A stretch of 64,000 bases of DNA, taken from assembly GCA_024220505.1 (NCBI GenBank), contig JAKZZE010000035.1, forward strand, positions 124,001 through 188,000, written 5' to 3'. Shown here piece after piece: positions 31,274-42,494 of this stretch. The notes below the pieces were generated by a model that worked only from the letters and a program-made list of their open reading frames with translations, did not search any database and had not been told where the DNA came from. Source of the DNA: Rhizopus arrhizus (Eukaryota; Mucoromycota; Mucoromycetes; Mucorales; Rhizopodaceae). Position numbers and translations under genes: made by a program. How positions within the stretch are numbered: the stretch's first letter is position 1; each line of letters starts with the position of its first letter.

Positions 31274-32903
31274 CAGTAGCGGACAAAACTGGTGCACAAA
31301 ACTTAAAATTAACATTGTATCTCCGCCATATGTCTGCGACTTTTGTGGCATATACCATCTGAAAGACAGTCCAAAATATACATTATGTTATGTAAACCGG
31401 AACTGTGCCGGACATCCCCCAGGCATAAGGTCATTTTTAGTGATTTTTTGCATATTTCAATTTTCGCCAAAAATGTAGTGCTTGTCTAGCCTTCTTTCAA
31501 TTTTCCCCAAATCTCTCCCGTTTGCTTTCAGATTTCACAGCAGATTAGTAAATTCTAGTAGCTCTTAAAAAATATATAAAACTGTACTTATTTTGTATTT
31601 CCCATTGAGCCCCCCCTTTTGTTTTTACCCTATTCACTATAACAAAGTACTAGCCTTATATGTTTAAGAAAATAAGCAACTGTAAAAATGAAACTCTGAG
31701 ATCTCGAATACACTTAGTTCGTACGACAACAGATATTCCTAGAGTAACAAGAATCTCTAAATGGACAATCAACAGGAGAAAGAGGGAAGAAAGAAACTTA
31801 ATGTCTTGTGATCATGAAGGTATTCCGCTATTAGCCTGAAAAGTTATTAGTTCAGTCATCAACCTAGAGCTTGGACAAGGTCCGCTACACACAGTTCCTG
31901 ATGCTCAGCACATTTTGAGGACCTTAAGATACAGTGTTAGCAGACTGTCAGTCTAAAGGCACAGTAGGAAGCTAGATTTTGAGTCTGGAAGTAAGGAATC
32001 GAAGAATTTCATCAGCTGTATAAGTCGGAAAAAGCGATGAATGTGTTATCACGACAAGCCATTGTATACTATAGAGGGCTGGAAGTCTTCTATCTTTAGC
32101 AATGAAACAAAGATGAACATTATGGATGCAGATAGTATACACTAATATTGAAAGCAAGTCGAGCAACCTTAGCGATTTTTTCACGGTGATCAAACAATGA
32201 AGCATGCTGGCTGCTCTGTTATGTTTTAAGGCTGTATTAGATATTGAGGACCAGAATATGTGTGTCAGGTATACGATGGTATAATGAACTCATAAATATA
32301 CACATATATTTCGCTTACTTCATACCACAAAAGCCTAGCGTATAGTGGTCTAAAACGTCGTAATCTCTCGTTTCAGTATGACAATGACACAAGGCACAAG
32401 TCAACTCATGTCACAAACTCAATATTTGATAACAGCACTTCTGTGCTACAAGTTTAGCCGCCACTAATCCCGGCCTAAGTCCGCTTAAGCATGCCAGGTG
32501 GCAATTGATGGCAAAGGTATGATGATACGACACTAGATCAAAAAGGGTCGATGATCTTTGGAAAAGAATAGTTAAAGAGCCGGGTTCTTTTACTGAAAAT
32601 GATATACACGCATATTATTAGCATATGCAAAGAAGAACATCCGATGATATCAAGAGATGAGATGATTATATAAATTCTAAGGTCTTAGCCACTTTTGCGG
32701 TTTTTAGAAAATATAAAATTTTATAAATTTAAAACACGCTCATCGCTCAGTTTTAACACTGTCATGCTTAGAACATACATAAATTACAATGACTAGTATA
32801 TCCTCCTTCTAGTACAGTTTCATGACTATTGCAACTACCATGAGCAGGTAATGGTAGTTAAAAGCTGAAAAAAAGTTTTGTGCACCAGTTTTGTCCGCTA
32901 CTG
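31274..32903 (+). mobile_element. Tc1/mariner element T3 (dead copy)
   Basis: A 1,630-bp element with ends CAGTAGCGGACAAAACTGG and its reverse complement (about 30 bp of repeat), flanked by TA at 31272-31273 and 32904-32905. It lies in the integrase core-to-GPY linker of A1. It contains only a transposase pseudogene. T5 (35927-37556) is the same length and nearly identical, including the same stops, so the family moved after it died. Confidence 0.92.
31687..32650 (+). pseudogene. Degenerate Tc1 transposase in T3
   Basis: On the plus strand, recognisable Tc1 fragments are separated by many stops and frame breaks. They include an N-terminal basic segment (RISKWTINRRKREE), RRKLDFES-like helix text, FSNETKMNIMDADSIH where FSDETKVNIWGSDG is expected, a GCSVMFWGCI block, and QYDNDTRHKST for QQDNDPKHTS. 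No functional frame can be read. The boundaries given are approximate. Confidence 0.7.
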
Positions 32904-33970
32904 TATATGGGTATGAACCGAAGACACCATTCGATATAGATCATCATGTGTATGAACGGAATTCACCCAAATTTGACGCCATCCTACGACACCGGACAAT
33001 TCACCAAATATACAATCTTAACAGAATAAGAGAAATGGCCGTGAAAAACATACAACGAGCTCAAGAAACGCAGAAAAAGCAGATTGAAAAGAAGATACTA
33101 GATGAACGCAAGGAACTGAAACCACCGTTCAAATTAGGAGATATAGTTCTCATTTACCGAGATTATTTGTCAACATCATGGTCAGCAAAGTTACAAGATA
33201 AGTGGGAAGGACCATATGTCATACAGCATATACTTGGAAAAGGAACATATCATATCAAAAGCATGGATCCTCATGACACAAAGCTTAGAAGAATACATGG
33301 AAATAGGATGAAACCTTATCTATTACCTAAAGTCCAATGGTGCCAAGAAAACAAAAGAAGCATCATGACCAATTTGGATGAACAAACAAATGAACTACTT
33401 CAATGAAGAGTACTGATGACCTTCAACTCAATAACAAAAAAAAAAAAAGAAAACAATACAAAAAATGAATACTACGAGTGAACAATTTCAATATGGCCAG
33501 TCTGCTACCAATGAAGAAGGTTTTACTATGGACATGGAAGCCTACTTGACAAAACTTTACCAAGAACAAGGACTTGAAGTTACTCTAGCAGCCACGCTAG
33601 ATTTCCTAGAAATGTGGGAAAAGTGCAATATTGGACCTGAAAACAGTACTTACGAAGTTGCTGGAATAAAAAGAACAAGAGAAGATTACGCTATTTATAC
33701 TATTGAAAATATACAAGCCAAACTCGGAGTCAAAATTCAAGACGAATTCCAAGAAGATAGCTGGGAGAAAGAGGATGATGAAGAATTGTTAAATAACATT
33801 GAAGAGCTCATCAGAGACCAATACAATCAATATACAATAACTATAAGAGAAATAGCAAGACTACAAGACCAAAGGGATGAATTATGTGAATTGCTCTCAC
33901 GAAATACTACTCATTGGGCTCACTTTAAATTCAGACGGCCAACTGCACAGCCAGATTCAATAGCTACGTA

Positions 33971-35583
33971 CAGTGGGTGAAAAAACTCTAAAAACGTCAG
34001 ACATTTTTTCTGTTTTTAGCCTCTGTGAGCATGTATAGTGATTTAGATGATGCAACAACTTTATGACATGTTTATTTGACTTTCTGTTACGTCTCATGAA
34101 ATTTTTAATCTCAGAATATTATTTAACAGTCCGTAAATGCGATGGAAGTGTTGTAGGTTTATTTTTAGAGTTTTTTCCTTTTCCTTTTATTATGTTATAG
34201 ATGACTTAATACTTCGTAGATCCACCATTGGCATCGATTACTGCTTTAATACGTGCAGGCATAGTGTCAATATACCTTCTGCAAACTTCTTTATCAAAGG
34301 AGTTCCATTCCTTTTCAATTCATGAACACCCTTGGCTTTCTTGTCATATAACGATAGCTTCAACTTCAAATGATGCCAAAGATGCTCAATAGGGTTAAGA
34401 TCAGGACTTTGAGCTGGCCAGTCATCAATATAGTTAACTCCATTGGCATTTAGCCATTGGATAGTTGACTTGGAACGGTGCTTTGGATCACTATCGTGCT
34501 GAAAGTATGCTGTAGACCAATCCATATCATAGTACTCCATTGTTTCCCGAAGTGTTGTATCCAATATATGTTGGTAAAGATCCGAGTTCATAGTTCCATC
34601 GTATATTTGACAGGCGTACCCAGGTCCCTCATAGGTCATGCACCCCCACATCATTAAGCTACCGCCTCCATGCTTAACTGTTACGTCGATATGGTGAGGC
34701 TTAAGAGGGTCCCCTGGTCTTGACCAATAGTATTTACATCCGTCAGAGCCCCAAATGTTGACTTTTGTTTCATCAGAGAACACTACACGTCGCCAGTCAT
34801 CTGTAGTCCAGTTTTGGTACTTTTTGGCCCACGCTAGCCGTCTCTTCATGTGTTTTGTGGTTAATAAAGGCTTTTTGACCTTAATCGCAGAAAAGAAGTT
34901 CATCGATTTTAATACGTTTATAGCGGTTTTGTACGATATGGAATACCCTAGCTCCATAAGTTTATCATGTACTTCCCTCGCAGTCTTGAGTTGGCCATGT
35001 ACCACCTGAATTTTGATGAATCTCTTCGTCTGAGCGGACACAACCATCGGTCTACCACCAAGTCCACGCTGTCGGTTAGGGAAAAACTTGTTCGCATAGT
35101 TATTAACCGTTGCATACGTAACCCCAAGGCGGCTTGCAACATCCATAGAGTCTTTTCCGGCAAGTAGAGCGGACTTTATATTGTTTTTGATGTCAGCTGA
35201 GAGAGATTTAGGCATAATTGAAGTGTTTAGGAAATTTAAAAAATTAAATGGAAAAATTTGAAGAAAAAGAGAAAAACGATTCTTTTTATACTTTTGGAGA
35301 CTTTATGACTCATAATATGTCAATAAAAGTCCGCAAAGTCTGTCTGTCGGTCCGTGTATCCGACAATTATGGAAGTGAAAAAACTCTAAAAATAAGCCAG
35401 TCTTCTTTTAGCAGTTGATTTCGGATCAGTATTTATCAGCTGAGATTGAAAATATAGTATACGATATGCTACTATCTGTGCTACATATGTGCAAAATTTC
35501 ACGGTGATACACCAACTTGATAAAACAGAGCATCCAAAAACGCTAATAATATCATAACGTTTTTAGAGTTTTTTCACCCACTG
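33971..35583 (-). mobile_element. Tc1/mariner element T4
   Basis: A 1,613-bp element starting CAGTGGGTGAAAAAACTCTA, with a matching inverted end of about 27 bp. TA lies on both sides (33969-33970 and 35584-35585). The outer AAAAAACTCTAAAAA is repeated in the opposite orientation about 180-200 bp inside each end (34159-34184 and 35371-35400). Inserted in the third ORF of A1. Confidence 0.93.
34206..35215 (-). pseudogene. Tc1-type transposase of T4, C-terminal frameshift
   Basis: From ATG 35215 the frame is clean for about 295 codons. It covers the N-terminal helix-turn-helix (SMDVASRLGVTYATVNNY), GGRP hinge, FSDETKVNIWGSDG (first D), KHGGGSLMMWGC, FQHDSDPKHRS (second D) and PAQSPDLNPIEHLW (E), with 35 residues between the last two. 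After GVHEL, about 13 nt are missing, and the expected end (EKEWNSFDKEV to GGSTKY, stop at 34206) is in another frame. The catalytic core is whole, so the truncated protein could retain something, but a normal enzyme is unlikely. Confidence 0.88.
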
Positions 35584-35718
35584 TACATGGCAGCAAAACA
35601 GATCTTACTGAAGGCTATAATACCCGGATATAGTTTATTTCGAGCATTCACCAATAGGATGAAACAAGTGGATAAATGGACAAGAACCGAGGACGATTCA
35701 TCTCGTGGCCCGGGAATC

Positions 35719-35926
35719 TGTGAGAATGATCGCTTTTTGGATGAAACGCAAACCAACTCCGACATGGATTGTCAAAATAATATTAGTTATTTTAACAACC
35801 ATTGTCAAAATAATATTAGTTATTTTAACAACCATTGTCAAAGAAATAATAATAGTCGCAAAAATAAGAAATGCTAAAAAAATAAGAAAAGCTAAAAAGA
35901 AAAAAAAAATATTATTCATATATATA
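35719..35926 (+). repeat. Truncated 3' LTR of gypsy A1
   Basis: It matches the first about 170 bp of the 5' LTR from TGTGAGAATGATCGC, then stops at the T5 junction. It has an extra 33-bp tandem copy (35770-35835; units ending TTTTAACAACCAT) not present in the 5' LTR. The third ORF of A1 reads into it. Confidence 0.88.
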
Positions 35927-37556
35927 CAGTAGCGGACAAAACTGGTGCACAAAAATTAAAATCAACATTGTATCTCCGCCATATGTCTGCGACTTTTGTG
36001 GCATATACCATCTGAAAGACAGTCCAAAATATACATTATGTTATGTAAACCGGAACTGTGCCGGACATCCCCCAGGCATAAGGTCATTTTTAGTGATTTT
36101 TTGCATATTTCAATTTTCGCCAAAAATGTAGTGCTTGTCTAGCCTTCTTTCAATTTTCCCCATATCTCTCCCGTTTGCTTTCAGATTTCACAGCATATTA
36201 GTAAATTTTAGTAGCTCTTAAAAAATATATAAAACTGTACTTATTTTGTATTTCCCATTGAGTCCCCCCTTTTGTTTTTACCCTATTCACTATAACAAAG
36301 TACTAGCCTTATATGTTTAAGAAAATAAGCAACTGTAAAAACGAAACTCTGAGATCTCGAACACGCCTAGTTCGTACGACAGCAGATATTTCTAGAGTAA
36401 CAAGGATCTCTAAATGGACAATCAACAGGAGAAAGAGGGAAGAAAGAAACTTAATGTCTTGTGATCATGAAGGTATTCCGCTATTAGCCTGAAAAGTTAT
36501 TAGTTCAGTCATCAACCTAGAGCTTGGACAAGGTCCGCTACACACAGTTCCTGATGCTCAGCACATTTTGAGGACCTTAAGATACAGTGTTAGCAGACTG
36601 TCAGTCTAAAGGCACAGTAGGAAGCTAGATTTTGAGTCTGGAAGTAAGGAATCGAAGAATTTCATCAGTTGTATAAGTCGGAAAAAGCGATGAATGTGTT
36701 ATCACGACAAGCCATTGTATACTATAGAGGGCTGGAAGTCTTCTATCTTTAGCAATGAAACAAAGATGAACATTATGGATGCAGACAGTATACACTAATA
36801 TTGAAAGCAAGTCGAGCAACCTTAGCGATTTTTTCACGGTGATCAAACAATGAAGCATGCTGGCTGCTCTGTTATGTTTTAAGGCTGTATTAGATATTGA
36901 GGACCAGAATATGTGTGTCAGGTATACGATGGTATAATGAACTCATAAATATACACATATATTTCGCTTACTTCATACCACAAAAGCCTAGCGTATAGTA
37001 GTCTAAAACGTCGTAATCTCTCGTTTCAGTATGACAATGACACAAGGCACAAGTCAACGCATGTCACAAACTCAATATTTGATAACAGCGCTTCTGTGCT
37101 ACAAGTTTAGCCGCCACTAATCCCGGCCTAAGTCCGCTTAAGCATGCCAGGTGGCAATTGATGGCAAAGGTATGATGATACGACACTAGATCAAAAAGGG
37201 TCGATGATCTTTGGAAAAGAATAGTTAAAGAGCCGGGTTCTTTTACTGAAAATGATATACACGCATATTATTAGCATATGCAAAGAAGAACATCCGATGA
37301 TATCAAGAGATGAGATGATTATATAAATTCTAAGGTCTTAGCCACTTTTGCGGTTTTTAGAAAATATAAAATTTTATAAATTTAAAACACGCTCATCGCT
37401 CAGTTTTAACACTGTCATGCTTAGAACATACATAAATTACAATGACTAGTATATCCTCCTTCTAGTACAGTTTCATGACTATTGCAACTACCATGAGCAG
37501 GTAATGGTAGTTAAAAGCTGAAAAAAAGTTTTGTGCACCAGTTTTGTCCGCTACTG
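35927..37556 (+). mobile_element. Tc1/mariner element T5, near-identical twin of T3
   Basis: 1,630 bp, the same length as T3, with only scattered single-base differences and the same disabling stops. TA lies at both sides. The left flank is the LTR of A1. The right flank is the RT gene of A2 (codons for VYSHN). The two flanks therefore come from different transposons, so T5 is a recombinant between two copies, not a simple insertion. Confidence 0.9.
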
Positions 37557-37558
37557 TA

Positions 37559-38339
37559 TTCACACAATCAGTTCGAACACTTAGAGCATTTGGAACAAGT
37601 TTTCAGTTGTATACAAATAGCCAACTTAAAGTTAAACCCTGAAAAGTGTTTTTTCTTTAAAGATCATCTCAAATTCCTTGGTTATATAATCACAGAAAAT
37701 GGAATTCAAACTGATCCAGATAAAGTGAAGAAGATTCAAAATTATCCAAAACCAACAACAATCACTCAAGTACGTGGATTCTTAGGACTTGCATCATACT
37801 ATAGAAGGTTTATCAAGAATTTTGCTGCTATAGCCAGACCGTTGCATGATCAGACAAAAACAACAAAAAAGATACCATGGACACAGAAAACCACTGATTC
37901 ATTTGAACATCTCAAAAAATTGCTCACTACTGCTCCTATCTTGGTCAGACCAAATTTTAAAAAGCCATTTATCTTAGTAACTGACGCCTCAAAACTGGGT
38001 CTCGGATGTATACTAACACAACTTGATGAAAATGGATATGAACACCCAATCATTTACGCAAGCAGAAGCTTAAAATCAAGTGAAAGCAATTATGCATCTA
38101 CAAAATTGGAATGCTTAGCCGTTATATGGGCAGTTAAATTGTTTAGACCATATCTACTTGGACAAAAATTTTCAATAATTACAGACCATTCAGCCTTAAA
38201 TGGGTTACTCAAGTCAACCAATCCCACAGGAATTATAGCAAGGTGGATAACCATACTTTCAGAATACGAATATGAAATCAAATATAGACCTGGAAGAGTA
38301 AATGAAAGTGCCGACTTTTTATCACGCCTTGGCTATTGA
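37559..38339 (+). pseudogene. RT (thumb) and RNase H fragment of gypsy A2
   Basis: The frame picks up right after T5 in the RT segment that follows the YIDD box. It continues through LNPEKCFFFKDHLKFLGYI, the connection domain and RNase H (TDASKLGLG, TKLECLAVIWA, ITDHSALNGLL), and ends in YRPGRVNESADFLSRLGY and a stop. It is a close relative of A1 pol (roughly three quarters identical by eye). The whole 5' half of A2 (LTR, gag, protease, RT fingers and palm) is missing. Confidence 0.9.
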
Positions 38340-39338
38340 TATAATAATAATAATAATAACAAAAAAAAAAAAAAAAAAAAAAATACACACACCAACAATA
38401 ATCAACACTCATAGCATCCTCACTTACAACCTTAAATCAACTTTCGTAACACTCTCAACCTTAAACTTAAAACCAACTTTCGTAACACACCAATTACAAA
38501 CAATAAAACCAAGACAACATTGTAACACTTAATCATCAGAATGGAACAAGAAAAAATAGATCAGCTGAAGCACTATTTGCAAACCTTAAAGGTCCCTGCC
38601 AATCTTTCACCAAAAACTCAAAATACTTATTAAAAGAAGCGCGACAGTACACAATTTATAAAAATATACTATATCGATATAATACCTCAAATGGAATAAT
38701 TCGTAAAGTTCTCAACAAGCAAGAAGCAGAAGACATGCTATATTCATATCATCAACATCCACTTGGAGGCCACTTAGCCTATAACAATACTTTACACAAG
38801 ATAGCATCACGTTATTACTGGGACTCAATGTCAGCAGATATCTTAGAATACGTGAAAAAGTGCCACAGATGCCAACGACATGGAAGTAAATCATTAAATG
38901 AAGAATTATATCCTATCGCTGTTTCTAGCAAACCCTTTGATCGAATTGCCTTAGATGTCAAACATATACAAACGTCTAGAGCTGGTCATCGATATATTAT
39001 TGCCGGAATTGATTATCTAACCAAATACGTTGAAGCAAGACCCATACGATTTCAATCAGCCTCAGAAATAGCTTTGTTCTTATATGAGGAAATTATTTGC
39101 AGACATGGTTGTCCAACAATCATTATATCTGATAATGGAAAACCATTTGTTAGTGACTTAATCAAGAAAGTAGGCTTCAACTATTCAATAATACACAAAA
39201 CAACCACACCTTATAATCCGCAGAGTAATGGTCTCATCGAAAGATTTAATCGTACCCTGGGCCAAATACTACAAAGAAGATCGGATGAAGAAAAACTAGA
39301 TTGGGATGAATATCTACCAGCAGCTCTGTTCGCCTATA

Positions 39339-40940
39339 CAGTAAGGGACAAAATCAGTCCGTTTTTTGGTTTTTTCGCAATGCCTCGCCGGTAATTAAGC
39401 TTAGAGCTCTGCTTTGCTGACGAAAAATTTGTCTCTTCCTTCAACAAAGTTGACAATATTTGGCGGAAATGGTATTTTTTAGTTTCCGCCATGTTATAAG
39501 AAGATATATTGAAAATAATGTATTTTTATTTTTTTGAATTTCGATTAGTACTTGGTATCGCGGCCCTTACGCTGGATTACGTCCCGAACTCGACGGGGCA
39601 TAGAGTGAATAAGGTTTCTACAGTACTCTGGAGTTGCTAGGTCATACCAAAGCTTCGAAACCCGGTCAAAAATGCTTGGTCAGTCTCAACCACAGAAGAA
39701 GGTGGTCTTGTCATCTGTTCCTTCTTTTTAAGCATGGCCCATGCATTTTCAATTGGGTTAAGGTCAGGGGAGTATGCTGGCCAACTCAGGAGCTTAATCT
39801 TATTCTTTTGGAACCATTTTGAAGGAGCTGAAGCACAATGGATGCTTGCATTATCTTGTTGAAAGATCATGTCCTTACTTTGCAGGCCATAATACTTCAA
39901 TGTCTCCTTGTATTCCTCCTCAAGTACTGACGTGTATAGCTCACCATTTACATTACTTTGTAGCCAGGACATGTAGCCCCCTCCATGTATAGTTATGCAA
40001 CTCCAAAGCATGATCCCGCCTCCTCCATAAGCATGTTTCTTTTTGTAGTGATGGTCTCGATAAGGTGCATTATCCTCTTTCCAAGCGTATTCTAGGCCAT
40101 TAGACCCTCTTTTTTGGATCTTTGTCTCATCAGAAAAGACAACGCGTTCCCAATCAGTCTCGGACCAGGCTTTATGAGCCTTTGCCCAATCATATCGTGC
40201 CTTTTGCTTGTCATTATTAAGTGGAAGTACCGTCTTTTTCTTAGTCGATTTTAGACCTTTGCGTTTCAAAGTACGAGCAATTGTTTTTGGATTGACCATT
40301 TGATCTGGTTTTTTAACGCCAAAGGAAGCATCGGCTGCGCTTTTAGATAAGCCAAGTCTTATGTCTCTAGCTGCTTTGGTTTCCTCCCTAGGTGTGAGTA
40401 AACGATGTCTACCCGCGCTATTTTTTGACTGCAACTTGGTTTTCCTTGAAATTCTTCGAATCATGGACTTTCCACAGCCTACTTTTTTTTTAATTACATC
40501 CCATGGAATGGAGTGGTTCAACATGTTTTCAATTTGGGCATGTTTGTCGGCATTCTTTGCTGTCATGGCGTGTTTGGCTAATCTGAGATGAGGTAAATGA
40601 GGAAAAAGAAAAAATGTAAAAAAATAAAAGAAGCTAAAATATGAGAACACGTTAGCGTTCAATGACGTCATAAGACGTACCAAACTAAATCTCAAGTCAG
40701 TCCAGTGACTGTTTCTGGAGATATGGTGTCTAATGCAAAATCGGGCGTTAGCAACAATCACGGAAAATCACTTTTTCCGCCATAACTACAGAGAAAATGG
40801 TGGTAGAAGCAATTAGGTTACACCAATAATTTTGTCGAGCTTGCGTGCAAATGTTTCGTCAGCAAAGCGAAGCTCTAAGTTTAATTCCCGGCGAGGCATT
40901 GCGAAAAAACCAAAAAACGGACTGATTTTGTCCCTTACTG
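39339..40940 (-). mobile_element. Tc1/mariner element T6
   Basis: A 1,602-bp element with ends CAGTAAGGGACAAAATCAG and reverse complement. Similarity continues for about 95 bp with a few mismatches. TA is at 39337-39338 and 40941-40942. Inserted in A2 integrase; taking it out restores the frame across FAYRSMKQ. It carries one transposase gene on minus. Confidence 0.93.
39545..40566 (-). pseudogene. Tc1-type transposase of T6, late frameshift
   Basis: The likely start is the ATG at 40566 (MTAKNADKHAQIE); longer upstream frames begin in low-complexity Phe/Leu text. The protein is a helix-turn-helix Tc1 transposase with FSDETKIQKRGSNG, YGGGGIMLWSC, FQQDNASIHCA and YSPDLNPIENAW, with DD34E spacing. 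A single-base shift in a T run near 39668 throws off the last about 40 codons. The expected C-terminus (ATPEYCRNLIHSMP to KGRDTKY, stop at 39545) continues in another frame. Either the copy is dead or the run length is a sequencing slip. Confidence 0.85.
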
Positions 40941-41603
40941 TAGATCTATGAAACAAGCAACAACCAATCATAGTCCATTCTTCCTAGTTTATAGCTACGA
41001 GCCAAAGACACCTTTCGACTTAGATCATCATGTGTATGAAAGAAATTCTCCAAAGTATGAATCTTTATTAATGCATAGAACTGTTCATCAAATCCTTAAT
41101 TTGAAGAAAATACGAGAACAAGCTTCACAGGCAATCAAAAAGACTCAAATAGCTCAGAAAAAGGCTATAGATAACAAAATACTTGAAGACAAGAAAGAAC
41201 TGAAACCACCCTTCAAACTGGGAGAAATTGTGTTGTTATACAAGGATTTCTTAACTACCTCTTGGTCTGGAAAATTACAAGACAAATGGGATGGACCTTA
41301 TATCATACAAAGCATCCTCGGAAAAGGAACGTACCATATTAAAAGTATGAATGTACAAGACTCTAAAATTAGAAGAGTTCATGGAAACCGTCTGAAGATT
41401 TACGCCTTACCTAAAGTACAATGGAGTGCCACCAATCCAAGAAATATTTCACAAACCTTAGATAAAGAATCCGAGAGCCTTCTCCAGTGATTCAAATAAA
41501 CATATACACAAATACACAAAAAAAAAAAAAAAAAAAAAAAAACTTTATATAAATACCTTTGCTACTTTACCACCTTTATTAGCTATATCAAAGCAAATAC
41601 AAA

Positions 41604-42494
41604 ATGAATCCTATGGCTATTACTACTGAAGCTCTTTAAGTAACCCCTAAAGACATTGAAGAAAATTTAGCCAAAATTGGAGGGAATGAAGACCTTCATG
41701 AGTCGCAATTCTTTCGATGGATGTTGAACAACCACTTCAAGCACGTTTACAAACAAGAGGGTCGCAATGTTTTAATAAATGCCCTTAATGAATGGCTAGA
41801 GCAATGGGAAATAGAACAAGGTGGCCAGGATAATGTGATGTATGAAGTCGATGAAAGAAGCGATGTAGAGCGAATTGAATATGTTTTACATATAACAAAA
41901 AAAATCATAGTTATGGATATTCAAGAGAATCAAACTTTGTTAGATACCCCTATCACCGATATACTTCCAGCACCATTGGAGCCTATGCTGCTTCAACCTG
42001 AAAATTTTGACTTGTTTCAAGATTTACAACAAACAGAAACATGGGATGCTGTGGTACGAGAGTTTGTTATAATAGATTCTCAAGAAAATATTCTGAACTA
42101 TTATGCTGCTTATCAAGCTTTAATTAAAGAAGAAGACCGCCTTGCCAAGAAAAGAAAAGATATGCTGAAGAAATTTGTTAAAGAAGTCAACACCTGGAGT
42201 CATATGAGATTCGCCCAACCAAAGAACAATAAAAAAAGTACTCAAGGTTACCTCACTGCCAAGTACACCCAATTGAAGGCACTAATGCCAAATAATCAAA
42301 TTAGTCGTACAATTTTAAACAAAATGAAAAAAGAAGACACTTGGGTTAATCATATGTCAAAGTCCGAGGTCGCACTTTCCCGTGGTGGCGGGATCTGTAA
42401 CACAAGAACCAACTTTTTGAACGAACAAAAGGAACGATCTTTTGGTACGATCTTTTCAAACGATCCAAAAGTTAATATTGCCAATCAAATCTGA
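41604..42494 (+). pseudogene. Third ORF of gypsy A2, one stop, overlaps LTR
   Basis: ATG 41604 opens a 297-codon frame with one TAA at 41637-41639, consistent with CAA to TAA. It matches the A1 third ORF in size class, place and several blocks: KHVYKQEGRNVLINALNEWL against TKLYQEQGLEVTLAATLDFL; a conserved YEV; an EEDRLAKKRKDMLKKF helix; WSHMRFAQP against WAHFKFRRP; and a final SRGGGIC against SRGPGIC, which spans the polypurine tract and LTR start (42397). The stop is 98 bp into the LTR. No known domain or membrane segment was recognised. Confidence 0.72.

Larger units (their letters stand above)
30428..33406 (+). pseudogene. Integrase of gypsy A1, split by T3
   Basis: Two blocks, 30428-31273 and 32906-33406, give 449 codons including the stop once T3 and one TA are removed. 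The ATG (MEQQQIDIVKQ) is independent of pol. The N-terminal zinc finger is HHCC type (HQHPLGGH, then CHRC). The catalytic core has DVKH, SDNGKPF and NGLIERF, with exactly 35 residues between the last D and E. A GPY/F module (LQDKWEGPYVI) lies near the C-terminus. It would insert the cDNA in the nucleus. Only the Tc1 insertion breaks it. The homologue in A2 has the same length, which supports a stand-alone integrase ORF. Confidence 0.88.
33465..35877 (+). pseudogene. Third ORF of gypsy A1, split by T4, overlaps LTR
   Basis: Two blocks, 33465-33970 and 35586-35877, form one frame of 266 codons including the stop when T4 is removed. It starts 58 bp after the integrase stop. The protein is acidic and helical, with no signal peptide or membrane segment. 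It contains YLTKLYQEQGLEVTL and a long helix around LQDQRDELCELLSRN. The last about 53 codons lie inside the 3' LTR (from 35719). Element A2 has a clear homologue at the same place, so this looks like a genuine element gene rather than chance. I do not recognise its family. It occupies the env position but has no envelope features. A capsid, movement or targeting helper would be guesses. Confidence 0.7.
25262..35926 (+). mobile_element. Ty3/gypsy LTR retrotransposon A1, interrupted
   Basis: Order: 5' LTR, primer-binding site, gag, -1 frameshift signal, PR-RT-RH, a separate integrase ORF, a third ORF, and a 3' LTR cut at 35926. The RT-RH-IN order is that of Ty3/gypsy (Metaviridae). Coding frames are clean apart from Tc1 insertions T3 (in integrase) and T4 (in the third ORF). 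The 3' LTR is truncated at T5, and A2 sequence follows, so this copy has lost its right end by recombination. The 5' flank is CTAT, and no partner duplication survives. The purine/GC tract CGTGGCCCGGGAATC precedes the 3' LTR. Confidence 0.92.
38541..41490 (+). pseudogene. Integrase of gypsy A2, frameshifted and split by T6
   Basis: Blocks 38541-39338 and 40943-41490. The ATG (MEQEKIDQLK) is 200 bp after the RNase H stop, as in A1. One base is missing near 38625, in a run of A, which shifts the frame early. Counting that base, the length is 449 codons, exactly as in A1. The HHCC finger, DVKH, SDNGKPF, NGLIERF and DKWDGPYII motifs are all present. T6 interrupts the frame at FAY. Confidence 0.87.

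Noticed and set aside
31972..32205. A 77-codon minus-strand frame present in both T3 and T5
   Set aside because: It is antisense to a decayed transposase and is shared only because the two copies are nearly identical.
33465..35877. The third ORF of gypsy A1 as an envelope gene
   Set aside because: No signal peptide, transmembrane segment or cysteine-rich ectodomain; charged and helical throughout.
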